Below are positions 1 through 12,514 of a stretch of 64,000 bases of DNA, in pieces. Each line of letters opens with the position of its first letter. Within the stretch, counting starts at the first letter, position 1. The DNA lies in NCBI GenBank assembly GCA_954871525.1, contig OX940861.1, positions 36,965,201 through 37,029,200 of the forward strand. The letters are read 5' to 3'. The position numbers were made by a program, and so were the translations under genes. Under the pieces are notes generated by a model. The model was not told the origin of the DNA and did not search any database. It saw only the letters and a list, made by a program, of their open reading frames with translations. The stretch comes from Parietaria judaica (Eukaryota > Streptophyta > Magnoliopsida > Rosales > Urticaceae).

Positions 1-2
1 GA

Positions 3-593
3 AGTGGCAACATGCTGATGAAGGTGAAGAGAGCGCCGAACAAGTTGTACAAGATTCTCCTGGAGACAGGCCAACCCGTCTGCTTAATGGCATCCCTAGC
101 AGACCCGACCTAGTTGTGGCATGCAAGACTTGGGAACTTAAACTTTTACGCACTCAAGATTATGGGAGAGAATGAGATGGCCTTTGGGGTTCCCAAGATT
201 GAACATCCCAATCAGCTATGCGAATGCTGCATGATTGCGAAACAGGCTAGAGTGCCATTTCCGATCAAGGCCAAGTTCCGAGCAGAACGACCTCTCCAAC
301 TGGTGCATGCGGACCTCTGTGGTCCAATCACCCCAGTAACTCTAGCCGGAAGCAAGTATTTCCTACTACTTGTTGACGACTACAGTCGCTGGATGTGGAT
401 CTACACGCTCAAGGAGAAGAGTGGAGCCTTTGAAGTCTTCAAGAAGTTCAAGAGGCTCGTGAAGAATAGGTCAGAACACAAGATGAAGGTCTTGAGAATA
501 GACCGAGGTGGAGAGTTCACATCCCAGCAGTTCAGAGAGTTCTGCGATGAGGAAGGAGTCGAGCGCCACCTGACCGCACCATACACTCCCTAA
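3..593 (+). pseudogene. copia pol: pre-integrase zinc finger and integrase core (broken)
   Basis: The translation shows the pre-integrase HHCC region (WHARLGN with the later CECC cysteines). The N-terminal half of the integrase core follows, with the HADLCGPI aspartate, the VDDYSRW segment and RIDRGGEF, the second catalytic aspartate (usual form SDNGGEF). A TAG near 108 precedes the zinc finger, and a TAA at 591-593 sits where family members have a glutamine after APYTP. Both stops fit single C-to-T or G-to-A changes, the usual decay of methylated plant retroelements. Confidence 0.9.
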
Positions 594-1277
594 CAAAACA
601 GTGTGGTGGAGAGACGAAATCGGACAGTGATGGACAGAGCAAGGAGTTTATTGAAGAGCATGCAAGTCCCGGTGAGGTTTTGGGAAGAAGCAGTTAGACA
701 CGCGGTCTATTTGCTTAACCGATTGCCAACGAAGATGCTAGGAGAGCGTACTCCCTACAAGGCGTGGTTTGGGAAGAAGCCCCACTTAGAGCACTTGAGG
801 GTGTTTGGGTGCACCGCATATGTGAAGACTGTGGGTCCCCATCTCAAGAAGCTCGATGACAGGAGTCAGTCGATGGTGTACCTTGGCGTTGAAGACGAAA
901 GCAAGGCACACAGACTCTTTGACCCCCGACGCGGCAAGATCCAAGTGAGCAGAGACGCCGTGTTCGAAGAAGAGAAGAAGTGGGATTGGCGTGATGAGAA
1001 CGGTGAGCCCGAACAGAACTCGGTTGAGTTCGAAGTAGAAGAAGACGTTGCCAACCAGGAAGGGCCAGCAACATCTAGCTCGGGTACCCCCACCATCTTG
1101 GTTACCCTTACCAGCTCTCGTACCCCCACTAGCTCTCGTACCCTTACCAGCTCTGGTACCCCTACTAGAGATTCTTGCCCGGGTACACCCAGGACACCCA
1201 GCCCGAGCAGAACCAGCTCGGGAGATTCCTCGATCAAGGATGGCCCAAGGGGATTCCGTCCCTTAGCAGAAATCTAA
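594..1277 (+). pseudogene. copia pol: integrase C-terminal half and low-complexity linker
   Basis: The frame continues directly after the stop with QNSVVERRNRT, which holds the third catalytic residue (E) of the integrase DDE triad. The family motifs LNRLPTK, TPYKAWFGKKP and LRVFGC follow. After about residue 150 the sequence becomes a Ser/Thr/Pro-rich linker, with a short repeat near 1080-1170 encoding variations of SSGTPT. The frame ends at a TAA at 1275-1277 after GFRPL; homologous pol sequence resumes in other frames, so a frameshift lies near 1255. Confidence 0.88.
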
Positions 1278-2391
1278 GAAGAGTCTCAGGAAGTGGAGAT
1301 GAACCTAGAAGAGTTGTCCTTGTTGTGCGCCGAGGAGCCAGCCAACTACCAAGAAGCAGCAAGCAGGAATGGCTGGAGGAAATGAAGAAGGAGCTAGAGT
1401 CCATCGAGAAGAATAGGACATGGGAGCTCACCGACCTGCACAAAGGTCAGAAGCCCATTGGCTTGAAGTGGGTGTACAAGCTCAAGAAGGACACTGAGGG
1501 CCAAGGCAAGGCTAGTAGCCAAAGGCTACGTGCAGAGGCAAGGAGTTGACTTCGAGAAAGTCTTTGCTCTAGTAGCGAGACTGGACACAATCAGACTGAT
1601 CTTAGCCCTAGCAGCTTATCGAGGTTGGGAGATTCACCACATGGATGTCAAATCTGCAGCAGAATGTTTAAAAGCTCTCCAAGGCTCTATACGAGTTGCG
1701 TAAAGCTCCAAGGGCGTGGAACATACGCCTCGACAAGAGCTTGAAGATTCTTGGATTCACAAAGTGCTCCAGGGAGCAGGCAGTGTACACCAGGAGCAGC
1801 AGAGAAGAAGTTCTGGGCGTAGGAGTGTATGTGGATGACCTGATAGTCACTGGATCCAGCGCAGGAGGCGTAGAAGGCTTCAAGAAACAAATGATGGCCG
1901 AATTCGAGATGACTGACCTCGGATTACTTTCTTACTACCTTGGCATCGAGGTGGACCAGAAGAAAGACTGCATCACGCTGAAGCAGTCGGCCTACACGAA
2001 GAAGATCCTCAAGCAGTTCGAGATGGCGGATTGCAACCCGAGAAAATACCCAATGGAGGCGAAGCTACAGCTCGGGAAGGATGCTAAAGGAAGAGATGTG
2101 GATCCCACAGAGTACAGACGCGTGATCGGGTGCCTGAGGTATCTCACCCACACCCGACCAGACATTTCACACGCAGTCGGGATAGTTAGTCGATTCATGG
2201 AGAAGCCCGCAAGCGCACACCTGCAGGCGGTGAAGCACATCTTGCGTTACGTGAAGGGAACGACAGACTACGGGATCCAATATCGAAGAGGCAGGGGAGC
2301 AGAAGAGCTAGTCGGTTTCACTGACAGTGATCTGGCAGGTGACATTGATGATAGGAAGAGTACCGAAGGGATGGCGTTCTACCTCAAGTGA
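1278..2391 (+). pseudogene. copia pol: reverse transcriptase with frameshifts and a deletion
   Basis: From about 1360 the frame gives EWLEEMKKELESIEKNRTWEL and [12 protein letters not shown], the start of copia reverse transcriptase. A shift near 1490-1520 breaks it. The segment around 1620-1660 reads [12 protein letters not shown] and then jumps to KAPRAW, so the RT section between these two motifs is deleted. The last open segment (1696-2391) keeps the catalytic YVDDLIVTG motif, the YLGIEV segment and the start of RNase H (GFTDSDLAGDIDDRKST). A TGA after FYLK ends the frame. Confidence 0.9.
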
Positions 2392-2813
2392 TCACCTGGC
2401 AGTCTAAGAAGCATAAGACAGTAGCTCTTTCCTCGTGTGAAGCGGAGTTCATGGCAGCAACCGTAGCAGCGTGTCAAGCTATGTGGTTGAAAAGGATACT
2501 AAGTGAAGTGACCGGAGCCAAGCAGAAGCCAGTTACTATCTACGTGGACAACAATTCCGCAACAGCACTGATGAAGAACCCAGTGTTTCATGGTCGGAGC
2601 AAGCACATAGACACTCGGTACCATTATATTCGTGAGTGTGTGGAGAAGCGGAAGATCATCGTGGAGTTTGTCAGTACGAAGGAGCAGTGGGCAGACATAC
2701 TCACCAAGGCTCTAGCAAGAGTTAAGTTCACGGAGATGAGAGAGCTGCTCGGGGTGAATAACCTCGATCCAAGTCAAGCTTACGGGGGAGAATGTGAGAT
2801 TAAGCTTAACTAG
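2388..2813 (+). pseudogene. copia pol: RNase H, C-terminal end
   Basis: This frame continues copia RNase H: ITWQSKK, VALSSCEAEFMAA, IYVDNNSATALMKNP, HGRSKHIDTRYHYIRE and the end motif ADILTKAL. A few residues are missing at the join near 2390 (the short serine/glycine loop before ITWQSKK), which causes the frame change. The open frame runs past the polypurine tract into the LTR, as is common when the stop codon overlaps the LTR start. Confidence 0.9.
2784..2792 (+). promoter_or_regulatory. polypurine tract of the copia element
   Basis: The purine run GGGGGAGAA stands directly before a TGTGAG start. This is the expected place and composition for the plus-strand primer of copia elements, immediately 5' of the 3' LTR. 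Confidence 0.8.
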
Positions 2814-3265
2814 CTCAATAACACCTAGCAGAGATTTCCCCACCATAGATCTCTCCACCAGAGCTTCCTCTAGCAGAGAAGGGTTCGAGCAAAAATGCCC
2901 CGAGCTGAAATACACCCTAGCATCTCTGGTACACACGACCAGAAGTCAGCGAAACTCATTCTAGAATGTGCCAAACTTGAGGAGAAAGTTTGGACATTTG
3001 ATTTGATTTGGTTTCCTGATTCTGTTAGGAGTCAAATATAAATGTAGAAGATTTGATTGAGTTTATTTTAGAAAGTTTAGCTAGGGTTTCGTTTTCTGGT
3101 CCCCTATAAATACTAGTGTAAGTGTTTGTTTTTTGTAACTCCTCCGTATTTTGTTGCATTCGACATTTATCAAAGATTCAATTTCTCCTAAACATTTCTT
3201 CTTCCTTTATTGTTTGTTCTTCTGAGTTTTTTTTTTTTGACAGATCTATATTATTGGAATCAACA
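2793..3265 (+). repeat. 3' LTR of the copia element
   Basis: The sequence begins TGTGAG after the polypurine tract and contains a promoter-like CTATAAATA at about 3104-3112. It ends in an AT-rich stretch with a possible ...TCAACA terminus near 3265. No 5' LTR is available in the window, so the right border is a guess (3240-3300). Confidence 0.65.
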
Positions 3266-4290
3266 CGAAAAAAGTGGGTGGAATTCTTGTTATGTATGCA
3301 GAAGAATTACTAAGTTCTCTTTTTGTATGTATGTGTGTAACAGTGTAAGTTGTAGACCACAACACATTTATTCCTTCCGAATATCCTAAAGACCATTATC
3401 ATTATTTCATTCAAAACAATTCATTCTCTTTGTTTCTATATCCTTTCTCAAGAAATTAAAATTCAAAAGTTGAACGGTTTGATTTGGATTAAAAATAAAA
3501 ATTTATTGCCAAAATACAAAACATTGCGTGCCACGAAATGCTGAACGATAATATCGTCCCAGTTAATGAGTTAAATTGGTGAAAAAAATTGTAAACATAA
3601 ATAATTTTTAAAGAAAATTTCACAAAAAAAAAAAAAAAAAATCCCATTTCCAAAATTATAAAGTGAATTTTCGCAAGTGGAATTACATCTGTAAGATTAA
3701 GAAGACCGAAAAAAAATATCTGGACAGCCTATAATTTGGTGCAATGCGTGCAAATATCTACGCATGCAACACCTAGTTTCTATTTATAGCTTGAATAAAC
3801 GACAACGAATTTCCAAACACCTAGTAAAAATGGCTCATTAGAATTGATATATATATATATATATATGTTTAATTTGTAAATATAAATTAAATACATTATT
3901 AAACAAGGATAAGACATTCCTTACTCACGATTTCTAATTTGATTTAGCGGTAATCTCGCACTTTTTTCACCTTAATGTCCTGATACTATAAATGTTTTCA
4001 CGTAATTTTAGTCAATATTTGTCGAGTGTCAATTATTCTTACGCCCTAGAAAATCCGCCGCTAAAAAATTATGAATTTGTTAACTGTATAAGCGAATAGA
4101 CAGGCTAGCTTAGTAGCTCGAGGCTATGAATAATCCTGTAAATATAGGAGGGTCCTCAAATTTATTTTTATTTTCTCGGAGCTGGAGCTCTACATTTGTC
4201 AAAATGCATAGCCAAAATATAAATGTTGTGATGTTTCGGGGTCGGATACCTGCGGATTACGGATAGTATACTAGCATATATGTATATATA
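3266..4290. other. AT-rich intergenic DNA
   Basis: I see no gene here. There are several poly(A) runs (for example 3625-3641) and a short TA repeat near 3848-3866. Confidence 0.6.
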
Positions 4291-4560
4291 GCCTTCGTGG
4301 TATCAGAGCCGAGACAATCAATCGACGGAAATATGAAAGATGGAGACAAGAGAATTTACCCAGGTTCGGACCAAATCAAATGTCCTACTTCCTGCATGGA
4401 GAGTGGTTTCACTAATCAAATCAATCCGAAATTACAAAGATTACAAGCACTCAAGACTTTCTCTTTTCTCTCTATGATTTTCTCTCAAGAGGTTCTCACA
4501 CCCTATTCTCACTCTCTCACACCCTTCATAAAACCAAAATGCTAGACTTTATAAGCACCC
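4291..4560 (+). other. LTR-retroelement remnant with primer-binding-site-like motif
   Basis: TGGTATCAGAGCC at 4298-4310 matches the initiator-tRNA-Met complementary primer-binding site common in plant LTR elements. It is followed by AATTTACCCAGGTTCGG at about 4353-4369, of a type often met in plant LTRs. No gag or pol follows and no clear LTR border is visible, so this is a fragment or a TRIM/LARD-like relic. Confidence 0.4.
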
Positions 4561-7500
4561 ACAAATAGGATCCACTTATTTAAAGCCACATCATCACAAT
4601 AAATAATAATAATATTTAAAGTCCATTAATCTAGAAAGTTGTATCAAATGATCCAACGACTCCGATAAACTTAAAAAAAAAAAAAATCAATTCCTACGTG
4701 ATGTAGCCCGAACAATAACGAAAACTATGAATTTTCTAGAAAAGCTATGAAGCTCTGTATTTTCATTCAATCATCAACTAATTCATTCCCCTCTCTCAAT
4801 TACAAATATATAGAAAATATAAAAAAAAACTCTTAAAACTTATTTCCCTAAATTAAGGCACGATTGATATACTATTGATTATTGATTGCCTAAATATAAT
4901 TCCTAAAATACTCATCAACCAAGCAAAATTAAAGCCTTCAATTATTCAAGGAAATAATCAGCAATAATAAAAATAAATAATAAAAGAAATTATGAAAATG
5001 AGATGATCTTTTTTCTTTAATTTGCATGCACGTTTGCATCATTCTCCTCATGTTGGAGAAAATTCGTCCTCGAATTTTGACCGTTGACGTGTGTCGGGAC
5101 TCCGCCACCATCTCCACGCTTGTGCGGCGCCAAAGTCGTCGCCGTAATACGACATTTTCAAATCTGTACATTCGATGATATTGTGTGGCGTCTTCCACAA
5201 ACATCGCCTAACCGGCTCTACGAAGACATGAATGGATTTTTATTCGTTTATCACCAATCAAACCGCCTCTACAATAAGTCTTCTTTGACGCACACATCGA
5301 TGTGGGGACTACTATAGCAAAATCCGATGTTGTGGGGCTTGTTGTAGCAAAAATAACGTTTGTGGGGCCTATTGTAATAAATCCGATTGGTCGAAGCTCG
5401 CAAACAACGGGAGTTACGCTCACGTCGCTATCACTGTTTTCCTCATCGTATTCATCATGCTTGACTGTGCATTGGAACTCAGAGGACTGATGTCACGTTA
5501 CTTAAAGTTTTATTTCTTCAATTTGGTGGAGCTTCTTTAGGATTATATAGATATTTTAAACTATGATGACGAAACCGTTTACAAATAATCTTTGCCAAAG
5601 AAAAAAAAAGAGTGATTAAGATGATGATTTATTACGATTTAGTGACGTAAAGGACTCGTGCTTCTTAAACTGAATGAAAAACTAGATGAAATATTTAAAA
5701 ATACGCTCTTTTTTGTGTGTGGATATTTTTAACGTAATTCTAGAATTTTATATATTTTAAGTAAAATTAATATATTTAATTTGCATTTTATTAGTTTAAT
5801 TTAAAAAATATCTTATCAATTTAAAATCAAAAAGTTAAATATGTATCACTTTTAAGTTTTAACGTCATCATTATGTATCTTATGATTTTAACCCCCAAAA
5901 TGTTAAACTTTATATATTTAACCCCAAAGATTTAATATGTTCGATTTTAACCCAAAAACTTTAATATGTCCGATTTAATCCCAATTTATTTATTTTTTTC
6001 AATCTAACCCAAAAAATTAAATATAATTTATCAATTACTTATAATATTCTATAACATAAAATGTATAAATTCTCAATCCAGACCAAAGCTGTCAAGCGCG
6101 TGCTCTAGCCCGAGTGGAAGGTTAAGGAGCTCTTTCGGAAGTAAGTTTTTAAAGGCGCGCATTGCGATCAATACCAAATTATGCAAGAGGTATAGAACAA
6201 GAGATTCAAGCTGGCCCCAAGAAAAAAAACCCAAAACCCTAGCCGAGTGAATGAGTAAAAGATCATCTTCAATTGGATGAGGCCTTAAGAGTTTATTAGG
6301 TAAAGCTTCAGGTGAATTGCGAGCCGTCCAATTGTAAGCCAACAAGTTGTAACGACCCTCTATCTCAGGTCCGTTACTTCTTTAACATAACTCGATAAAG
6401 TCCCGGGTTTTTTTTTAAAGCAATTTTAACGAGATAGATTTCAAATCCAAATCTTAAACCTGTATGCGCATTTTTCTTTTGTAAATCTTGAAAACTTAAA
6501 GCAATTTATATAACAAGCACTCGGGACTATACTTGGTTCTAAACGGAAAACAAAATTTTGGAGCTCCTTATTTTTAAAAACAATTCAAACAAAGAATGCG
6601 AAAAAACGCAAGATCGATTCTACCACTTTATGCACCAACATATATGCCAAACGTTGATTCCACCCCATCTGCAAACCTTCGAATCTTACCTGAGTCTACA
6701 ACACAGCTATAGTGAGTTAACGCTCAGTATGCAAACGGTTTTCATTACTCAGAATAAGAATTTACGACATCACAAAATAATGCATACCGTGCAAAAATGT
6801 TATATAGCTTTCGAAAATATCATATAGTTATAAATATAGTCTTGGGCCCTGTTACCGTACCAACGCACTTTTCAGCTTATAAAGCATATGGGGGGACCGG
6901 GGGAGTGAGTCTAACCAAGTCAACCATGGCCAAACATACCTCGACGTGCCATTCTGAGGCTTCCCGTCAATGTCGATACAGTTGGCGACTCTGTACAATG
7001 TAACATCTTGAGACTAACCGTCTCGGCACAACAACACACGATGAGACTTTTTGTCTGGCACGGCGTAATTTTATAAAAAAATTAATACATATATATTTTA
7101 TATCATTATAGATATTATATAGGCATACGTGCCCATCCTTCTTCAATATGCTCAAATCGCATATGAAATATATTCCTCTATAAGATAAATTTTAACAATA
7201 AAACCATTCAAACACGTCGCATATTCGACGCACACCATTAAAAGATGAATTTCGAAGTTCAAACAACATGGTTATTTAAACACGTATTTCACACAACACC
7301 AAATCACATAAATCATATTATTAATGTGTTGTAGTAAATACTTTTACGTACCTTATTCTTTATGCGTACATACATGTTAGCACAAACGGGTGCTTCTTCC
7401 GAATGCAAACTACCCGATATTTATATTTCAATTATCAGTTGATCAAAAAGACAAAATTCCTAACTAGACTCTACACACATGCTTACTTACGGTTAACAAG

Positions 7501-7605
7501 ATATATCTCCTCTTATGGATTGTGTTTTGTATTTATATAACTAATGAAACTTAGAAACTTGTAAAAATCAGAGAAGAACATACTTTCATCGCACTGCTAT
7601 TATAT
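4561..7605. other. AT-rich intergenic DNA, no gene recognised
   Basis: Only short open frames without recognisable protein features occur. A stretch starting near 6348 (TGTAACGACCCTCTATC) resembles the start of a plant LTR, but I found no partner copy. Repeated phrases such as 'AACCCAAAAA' near 5890-6010 indicate simple-sequence drift. Confidence 0.5.
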
Positions 7606-9636
7606 ACTCACTACTAGAAATAGTTGAATACACGACACCAAAAAACTGTCGTGCAAACGTTTACACGACAGTCATTGTTCGGTGTTTATTCCACGGTCGT
7701 AGAAAATACTACAACAATTTATTTGATTCTCGTGCAAAAAACTAAAATAACGCCAAAAAAATGTTGTGAAATGCCACGTTCGTTGCGGCGAGAAACATGC
7801 TTGCTGCAGCGAATGTTACATAAACGAGGACCAAACACTATTGTCGAAGCGCATGTTGCACACGATTTTTATCTCGTTCGCTGCAACGAGGATCACGTTC
7901 GTTGCGGCTATCTTACATGCTAGTTGCGGCTTATTACTTTTTTGGTTGCAACGAAGATGGTGTCGTTCAAAATTAAATTTTGGTTGCGACGAAAATAGAA
8001 CACGCCGCTATGGATCTCATATCAATTACTGTGTATTCTAGCTGCAACGATCTTTCAATTTGCCGCCACGAAAGAGAACAGGTTTCAAGTTTATACTCTT
8101 GAGCATTTTCTCCGCTTCCGGTTAATATTATGCCATAGTGAAAATGATTATCGATTACTGATTTTTACGATTCATGTAGCTTTTCCAAAATAGTCATCTA
8201 ATCAATTTAATAACCTACAATTCTATACAATAAATAAATCGTCGATTATTTGATTAGCACCTTTTGTTTTATTTACCTGAAAACGAAAAAGATTCTACAC
8301 AAGCAACAAAATATATCCAATACCATCAACATTAAACCTACTAAAAGATTCAACATCTACGTCAAAAAATTAACCGTAATATAAGAAAAAGCTAACATTA
8401 ATTTAACTTCTTCAAAACTAACGGGTGAAAATAAACAAGATCGAGACATAATCCGCTACTTCCAATCTAAACTCGTTGATTTAATTTTGCGAATATTTTC
8501 TCTTCTTCAATCCTTCCAAACCTAGATCGACAAGGTCGCACATATAGCGCATAACATAATAGCAACACTCAAAGTTACATGGTTGTTTTGGGAAACCCTT
8601 CACATTATGGAATATTGTCGTCAAGTCTTTATTTTGGCGGACAACGTTGTCAATCTTGAATTTATCCAGAGCACTACATAGAAGGTCAATACAAATAATC
8701 ATTTAAATACAAATAATCATTTAAATTCTTGTAAAGACCAAGTGATTTATCCAAAAAAAAATTACAAATAAGATAAACCGTACCTTGAGATGAGTTGTTT
8801 TACTTCCGGAAATATGTCTCCGCCTTGTAAAGGATTATTGACCTTTTATGTCAAGGTGCAAATGAAGTTTTATACCTGTACTTCTGCGCCGGTAAACTCG
8901 TTTCAACAACGTTGTTCCTCTTTTCCCGTTTTCTTCTAAACTAAGTTTTTTTCTTAGTCTTTTAGACGGAGTGGTTGCATTATCTAACATATTAAATTAA
9001 AATATATATTTCAAGAAAAATCAACCCCAAACTTATCAAACCTAGAACAAACGATGAAAAAAAAATAAAAAATACCCGGAGAGCTAGTTGGATGGCTAGG
9101 GGATGGAGCCCATTGTGAAGATGACGTACGAAACTGTATGTCCGGTTGTTTTGATGAGGAACGTCTTTTGCTGAAAGCAGGCGCCGACTGTGTTGATGAA
9201 ATTTTTTTCTTTTCAAAATTCGGCGTTGATTGTGAAGATGTCGAACGTCTTTTTCCTGAAGGTTGTGCCATATAAACACAGTCACAAAAAATCTACACAA
9301 TCACACAATTATCAAACTCAAACCAATATTATCACACTCAAATCTATAAACAATTGATCGATATCAAACCTGTAAACCTGATTAAGAACATAAAATTAGG
9401 GTTTAAAAAATCAATCTTTTGATTTTTGGGGCATTGTTGAGGTTGGACGGCATTTACGAAGAGGGGGCCCGCGGCGTGGTGGCAATTTCCATGCAAACAA
9501 CGTGGTGGCGCCCGCGCACCGGCGACTTGGCGGTGGTGATGATGGCGACGGAGAAGGTGACCGGAATATTTTGCGGCGATGTAACAATGGCGGCGTCATA
9601 AACAACAAAGTAGGTGATCGGAAATAAGAAGAAGAA

Positions 9637-9705
9637 GGAGGAGGAGGAGGAGGAGGAGGAGGAGGAGGAGGAGGAGGAGGAGGAGGAGGAGGAGGAGGAG
9701 GAGGA
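9637..9705. repeat. (GGA)n microsatellite
   Basis: About 23 uninterrupted GGA/GAG units lie within the CACTA element, just after an open GC-rich segment. Confidence 0.97.
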
Positions 9706-10539
9706 AAACTTAAGAGAAAACTGAAAAAGAAGTGGAGGAAATCAGAGAAAATTTTGTACTTAGAATTTTTGGGGAAATGGGGGGAATTGAAATTTCATTC
9801 GCAGATTAGTTCGCTGCGGCGAAAAATAAACACGTTGCAGCTACCGTAAAAAAATCAGTATTTCGTCGCAACCAATATTACTTTCGTTGCAGCAAAAATG
9901 AAAAGAAAAAACTTACGTTGCTCTCGGGTTAGGAAAAAGGTTTTTAGCAACAACCTAAAATGCGATCGTTGCAGCTATTAAGAAAAGAAAAAAAATCGTT
10001 GCAGCAAAAATTATTCTCGTCGCAAAAAAAAATCAAACAGAACCAACTTAATGCTCCTGGGTTGGAAAAAAGATGTTCTCGCCGTAGCTTGAAAAACGTA
10101 CGTTGCAGCTATTGTGGAATAATCAAACTTTTGTCACAGCCAGAATCATTCTCGTTGCGACTAAAATTAGCAAAACCACGTTGCTCACGGGTTGGAAATA
10201 AAGGTGTTTTAGCCGCAGCCTAAAACATGTACGTTGTAGCTATCATGAAAAAATCATACATTCATAACGGGATTAGGGCTAAATAAACATTTCGTTCCTG
10301 CTTAATTAACAATCGTTGCAGGAAAACTACCTTGAAAAACAACATTAATGAGATAAAATTGTATTTCAAAATAACGAATGCATAATTCAACAAAAAAGAT
10401 TTCATAATTAAAATTTAATTTGTCTCCAACATATAAATAATTAATCTTTGTCTGTACATATCGATTCTTGAATATCTAAGCGTCACAAATGAGAAACATC
10501 ATCTTTAAAGATATCGATTTCTTCAATTGGTGCTAACTG

Positions 10540-10938
10540 TTACGAGAACGGTGGAATAGTACCTATATCTTCGTCTACTTCGGTTGCGTCTTCAATGATT
10601 CGACAGTTGAGATGGACTACTAAAGCTAATTCTAGATTGGCCGGATCCGATAAGTAAAACACTTGATTTGCGAAGAACGGCGAGAGACGCACAAGAACAG
10701 CGATGGTTACCTTGCAAGCGGGAAAGAGAAATGGTGGAACGAAGCGATTTAGGGCGGCGACGATGAGAAGAGGAGTGGCTGAGAGAATTGATTGGGCGGA
10801 ACCTTGGCTGAACGACTTTCTGTTGCGCCGAGGGAGCGACGTCACGAGGAATGATCGATAATTGTGGTGAAGGATAGACGGTCCAGCGAAAAGGGTAAGG
10901 AAAAGAATATTGAGAAAAGGGTTAGGGTTTTCAATCAA
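10540..10938 (-). pseudogene. Possible relic of a CACTA-encoded ORF
   Basis: A 132-residue frame ends with a QVFYLSDP segment followed by an acidic stretch (TEVDEDIG). Similar segments occur near the end of TNP2-associated plant CACTA proteins, where a QVFY.xDP motif precedes an acidic tail. The N-terminal part is hydrophobic and not recognisable. The frame has no catalytic region and lies close to the right subterminal repeats. It is called from a short motif only. Confidence 0.3.
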
Positions 10939-11175
10939 CAGACTTTAATTAAATTGCATATTGATAATTTATTAAAAGAAGAAATAAAATAAAAAAGAGC
11001 TTTCGTTGAGCGAGCATACGTTTCGTTGCGACGAGCGTGGAATTAAAAAATAAAAAACAACAGATTAAAATCTTTCTCGCACTAAAGGGTCAAAAATCAC
11101 GTTATAAACGATAGAAAAATATCTTGAACGTGGTGTTTACGACAAATGTTCATGACCGTTGGGTAATGTTTGTCG

Positions 11176-11341
11176 CAGTGGCGGAACCAGGGGGGTGGGC
11201 AGGGTTGTTCAAACCACCCCCCAAACTTTTTTTTTTGTACTGTTTTACCTTAATTTTATTTTTTTATTATTATTTTACCCCTAAATTTCAATAAATTTTA
11301 ATTTTAGCCACCCCCGAGTATAATTTCTGGTTCCGCCACTG
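11176..11341. mobile_element. hAT MITE nested in the CACTA right end
   Basis: The 166-bp element has terminal inverted repeats CAGTGGCGGAACCAG, the usual hAT form. It is flanked by a perfect 8-bp duplication GTTTGTCG at 11168-11175 and 11342-11349. It lies inside the CACTA terminal repeat and so inserted later. Confidence 0.93.
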
Positions 11342-11376
11342 GTTTGTCGTGTATTCAACTATTTATAGTAGTGACT

Positions 11377-12505
11377 TTTAGCACAATATACTTTTTCTAA
11401 TGTTTTTTTTACCATAATAATTGAAGACTTGTAAATATATTTAACCAAAGAAAGTTCAAGACATTTTTAAAATCAATATTTGTATCAATATACAGGATGA
11501 GTGTTTGACGACTTATATTAGTTTATCAAAACATAATTATTTTGGTGTTATAGTAAAAACATACTACCAATGAAATTTAGAACACTATATTATATATATA
11601 TATAGGATTTGTTCAAATATATTACCTAGTTCTTAACAAAGTAATGTCTTTATATATCTATAATGTATATAAAAAGAAAAGAAAAAACTCATCTACATAT
11701 ATGTCTAGTTAAATACGAGGCGAACAGTCTCCTATATAAATTGTTTAACTAATTTGGTTCTAAAAGGATAAATATAGCCATTTATATCACATAGAATCCA
11801 TTAAGTTGTAAAATATTTGTTTCATAAACGAATTCAAACTTAGGAACCAACCAAACAGTTTGAATTTCAAGAAAAACAGAGCACTCAATTATTTTTCCCA
11901 GTGATAAACATAAAATACCACGTAGCATAATTTATACATTCACCACAAATATTATTACTTTTTTATTTCTCTCACGTCCTCTTAGTAACTTTTTTTTTTT
12001 GAATAAAACAACTCCATCAATTGGCACCCTCTAAAAATTGTCTATTATAGTCTCACATACTATTATCTATTATATTATATTTAATTATAAATATTCTCAA
12101 ATAAAATTTTTAATTTCATAACAATGGTATAATGTAAATTATGAGGTATAAATTATGTGGTAAATTATGAGGTATAAATTCATAATTTTTAAAATCTAAA
12201 TTATGTGGTATAGATGATATAAAATTATAAAATATAAAATTATGTGGTATAAATTATATAATATAAAATTATATGGTATAGATGATATAAAATTATAAAA
12301 TATAAAATTATGTGGTATAAATTATATAATGTAAAATTATATGGTATACATTATAGGATAACAATTATATAGTATAAAATATGTGGTATAAAATTAAAAA
12401 TGAATATTTTATATTAAAATATTGAATGACTTCCCCTCTCTATGTTGCCAACACTCCTTTTATTTATTTTTTTCTGTATCTATTGCTTATCCATTGACTA
12501 TTTCA
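11377..12505. other. AT-rich intergenic DNA with a minisatellite
   Basis: No gene is visible. Between about 12125 and 12400 a degenerate repeat built on AAATTATGTGGTATA recurs many times with unit variation. Confidence 0.7.
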
Positions 12506-12514
12506 TTCATTTAA

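Larger units (their letters stand above)
1..3265 (+). mobile_element. Ty1/copia LTR retrotransposon, 5'-truncated by the window, decayed
   Basis: The order pre-integrase zinc finger, integrase, reverse transcriptase, RNase H, polypurine tract, LTR is that of a Ty1/copia element. The gag and protease part lies outside the window or is lost. Reading from base 3, the frame meets a TAG near 108, just before the WHARLGN zinc-finger motif, a TAA at 591-593, frameshifts between about 1255 and 1520, a deletion inside reverse transcriptase near 1655, and a break near 2390. The element therefore cannot make a polyprotein. The 3' limit is uncertain because no 5' LTR is present for comparison. Confidence 0.93.
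7609..11373. mobile_element. Non-autonomous CACTA (En/Spm-like) transposon
   Basis: The left end reads CACTACTAGAAATAGTTG and the right end is its imperfect inverse (CAACTATTTATAGTAGTG). The flanking trinucleotide ACT (7606-7608 and 11374-11376) is duplicated, the 3-bp target duplication typical of CACTA elements. Both subterminal regions (about 7770-8060 and 9800-10330) are packed with short repeats of the type CGTTGCAGC / CGTTGCGGCGA, the usual binding-site clusters for the element's own protein. No intact transposase is seen in the 3.8 kb; one 132-residue frame near the right end may be a relic. The hAT MITE at 11176-11341 splits the right terminal repeat. Confidence 0.9.

Noticed and set aside
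7624..8041. Frames of 99 and 91 aa near the CACTA left end
   Set aside because: They read through the subterminal repeats and are explained by them.
9419..9608. Short frames with low-complexity residues
   Set aside because: GC-rich filler of the CACTA element next to the GGA repeat; no motif.
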